From contig SLHZ01000094.1 of assembly GCA_007135895.1 (NCBI GenBank), forward strand, positions 1 through 7,841: 7,841 bases of DNA, in the 5' to 3' direction. Positions 6,230 to 7,841 of the stretch are shown here, one piece after another. The stretch is from Balneolales bacterium (GTDB lineage: Bacteria > Bacteroidota > Rhodothermia > Balneolales > Natronogracilivirgulaceae). The notes under the pieces are model-generated. The model saw only the letters and a program-made list of their open reading frames with translations. It did no database searches and was not told the DNA's origin. A program made the position numbers and the translations under genes. Position 1 is the first letter of the stretch, and every line of letters starts with the position of its first letter.

Positions 6230-7681
6230 CTATCTGTTGTACACCATGGTTCGGGACAGCTTGTTCCCGTTCACTTCCAGCTGATAGATATAAACACCGC
6301 TTGATAAATCAGGGGCGGAAAACCGAATATCGTAGCGACCGGGAGCCTGATGCTTTTCAAGAAGTACGTCAATCAACCGGCCTGTTATATCATAGATACG
6401 CAGTGTTACGTCGCCCTCCCATGGAAGCACATAGGAAAGGGTTGTCCCGTTGTTGAAAGGATTCGGATAGTTTCGCAACAGCTCGAGGCCCATTGCATGG
6501 TCCTCCTCGGGTTCCAAGAGACTCGTTTCATGTACAAGCTCGCCCAGGTCATAGAGATGAACCGCGGTAGTCACCGAAGGACGTCCCATCTGGTAATACA
6601 TGAGAATCCGGTCGTTATCAAAAGTAGCCGCTGATACGGTAATGGTCCGGCTTATAGGATAAGACCCATCTCTGTCTCTGGAGATCGCGATCATGGTCTC
6701 GTGTGTAATCTGTCCGAGGTTCTGCTGGAGTAAAGTATTGGCCCGAATATACCGATGATGTGAGCTTGTTGTGCCGCCGCTTTCATAGTTCTGCATATCC
6801 GGTAATACATAATGGTTTGTATTGGCCCGGGCAGAATCGGTGACCTGACCCACTTTCATGTCGGAATGTGTAGATTCTATAAAAAGGGCATTTTCAGCAT
6901 CCGTAACATGAAAATTGGAACCCCCTCTGCGATGAAGACCTTGGATCACGTCAATGGCACTAAGGGCATCCGCTGATCTCTCCAATATTATCCTGTTGAT
7001 ATCCAGGTTCCCCAAGCCGCTTCCTGTATCCCATGTCTGCAGATTCGTATTGCCGGTCGATACTCCGTATTCATTAATTCCCATTGCAACACCACTTGAT
7101 CCGGCGCTTGTTATCGCTACATATCTGTGAAAAGGACCGGATAGTCGTTCAATGACTACCTGTACGGGGTCTCCACTGACATCTCTGTTCTTGTGAAAAA
7201 AGACCTGGGCGCTCTTTGTAGCCGTGCCATGCGCAAGCAAATTGGTACATCCGTCATTGAAAACGGTTTCTTGCATGGCATTAAAAGCCAGTAGTTCCTG
7301 ATAGTCAATACCAGCTGCGAATGACACAGCGTCTAACTCAACAAGTGCTTCGGGGTGTACTTCCTGCATCATTATTTCATAAAGATGTCCTCTGTACATC
7401 AGGTAATCTCTCGACAAACCACTGCTTTTTGCTTTTTGCCAAAACAGTTTGAGGTTTTTTCTGATATCCTCTTTCAGTTCGCTTCCGTAACGCATTCCCA
7501 TCTCTAAAGCGGAACCTTTCAAACGAAGGACATCGGGTTGCGAGACTGAAGAAGTGTAGTCCTCATTGTAGTCCTTGTCACTTCCGGCTTGAATAAAGGA
7601 CTGTCCGTTTGCAATGACGGTTATTGAAGCAAACAAATAAGCAAAAAAGAGAGAGATTACTACGGATATTTTTTTCATCAT
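6230..7681 (-). CDS. Secreted C45-family (acyl-CoA:6-APA acyltransferase-like) Ntn-hydrolase with T9SS sorting domain
   Basis: A 483-residue exported enzyme. Residues 1 to about 25 form a signal peptide (M-M-K-K followed by a hydrophobic stretch). Residues ~50-375 resemble the C45/AAT family of Ntn-hydrolases, which cleave or transfer acyl groups on amide bonds. A G-S-A-L-E-M-G-M-R-Y-G segment (56-66) matches the family's N-terminal motif. D-G-C-T at 143-146 matches the autoprocessing site known from penicillin acyltransferase, where the enzyme cuts itself before the Cys (here C145), which becomes the nucleophile. K-N-R-D (164-167) and A-N-T-N-H-Y (286-291) supply the expected Asp/Arg and Asn positions. 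Residues ~399-483 are a type IX secretion C-terminal domain: N-Y-P-N-P-F-N (404-410), then I-Y-D-I-T-G-R, then S-S-G-V-Y-I-Y. Known of the family: the tail is recognised for export across the outer membrane and usually removed. The natural substrate (N-acyl amino acid, bile-salt-like amide, lactone or peptide) cannot be read from sequence. Two adjacent ATGs (7681, 7678) could each start it; no strong Shine-Dalgarno is seen, consistent with coupling to the transporter stop 3 bases upstream. Confidence 0.85.
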   Translation of the reverse strand: MMKKISVVISLFFAYLFASITVIANGQSFIQAGSDKDYNEDYTSSVSQPDVLRLKGSALEMGMRYGSELKEDIRKNLKLFWQKAKSSGLSRDYLMYRGHLYEIMMQEVHPEALVELDAVSFAAGIDYQELLAFNAMQETVFNDGCTNLLAHGTATKSAQVFFHKNRDVSGDPVQVVIERLSGPFHRYVAITSAGSSGVAMGINEYGVSTGNTNLQTWDTGSGLGNLDINRIILERSADALSAIDVIQGLHRRGGSNFHVTDAENALFIESTHSDMKVGQVTDSARANTNHYVLPDMQNYESGGTTSSHHRYIRANTLLQQNLGQITHETMIAISRDRDGSYPISRTITVSAATFDNDRILMYYQMGRPSVTTAVHLYDLGELVHETSLLEPEEDHAMGLELLRNYPNPFNNGTTLSYVLPWEGDVTLRIYDITGRLIDVLLEKHQAPGRYDIRFSAPDLSSGVYIYQLEVNGNKLSRTMVYNR

Positions 7682-7684
7682 TAT

Positions 7685-7841
7685 TTACGCAAGTCCCGTT
7701 AAGACCGCCGTGGCCACGGCTACTATCGCAACCAGGTAAAACCACAGAAGCCGGGGGCCCATCCAGGCGGCCCACACGCTCCAGGGTATTTTTGCCATGC
7801 CCAAAACGGCCATGGTGACGCCCGAGGTTGGTATGATCATG
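7685..7841 (-). CDS. C-terminal end of an integral membrane transporter, probably YfcC/DcuC family (partial)
   Basis: Only the last ~52 codons are inside the window; the gene continues beyond the right edge and ends in TAA at 7685-7687. The visible tail begins M-I-I-P-T-S-G-V-T-M, continues with a K-I-P-W-S-V-W segment, and finishes with one strongly hydrophobic helix (L-W-F-Y-L-V-A-I-V-A-V-A-T-A-V-L) and a very short end. A P-T-S-G-V-x-M-A-V-L-G segment followed by (K/R)-(I/V)-P-(W/Y) and a last membrane helix is how I remember the C-terminus of YfcC-like members of the DcuC (C4-dicarboxylate carrier-like) family, which sit in the inner membrane and are thought to move organic or amino acids. 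That family call rests on memory of a short motif, so it is tentative; that this is the end of a polytopic membrane protein is much safer. The next gene starts only 3 bases after the stop, so the two are probably cotranscribed. Confidence 0.55.
   Translation of the reverse strand, partial: MIIPTSGVTMAVLGMAKIPWSVWAAWMGPRLLWFYLVAIVAVATAVLTGLA

Overview
The window looks like a chromosomal segment of a Gram-negative bacterium of the Bacteroidota/Balneolota/Rhodothermota (FCB) type. Two things suggest this: a secreted enzyme with a type IX secretion (T9SS) C-terminal sorting domain that opens with an N-Y-P-N-P-F-N motif, and a complete outer-membrane TamA-type Omp85 protein followed by a giant TamB. 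Genus or species cannot be read from the sequence. All recognised genes lie on the minus strand, so the window reads right to left. No credible plus-strand gene, RNA gene, IS or CRISPR array was seen.

Layout in transcription order: (1) 7841-7685, the last ~52 codons of an integral membrane transporter, tentatively YfcC/DcuC family. (2) 7681-6230, starting 3 bases after that stop, a secreted C45 (acyl-CoA:6-APA acyltransferase-like) Ntn-hydrolase with a D-G-C-T nucleophile and a T9SS tail. (3) 6123-4198, a TamA/BamA-family protein with signal peptide, three POTRA-like domains and a 16-strand-type D15 barrel. A 7-bp hairpin sits directly before its preferred start. (4) 4197-3872, a 326-base gap. 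It holds two tandem copies of a ~95-base element; each copy contains two inverted repeats, and the arms of the larger one differ between copies by compensatory changes. (5) 3871-1, a TamB (DUF490/AsmA-like) protein, open to the window edge with 1290 codons visible and no stop.

The transporter and hydrolase are spaced like one transcription unit and may form an export-cleave-import pair (inference). TamA and TamB are established partners: TamB is anchored in the inner membrane, spans the periplasm as a long beta-groove, and docks on the POTRA domains of TamA to support outer-membrane assembly and/or phospholipid traffic. The most unusual part of the window is the duplicated, covarying hairpin element between tamA and tamB, because it looks structurally conserved rather than random spacer.
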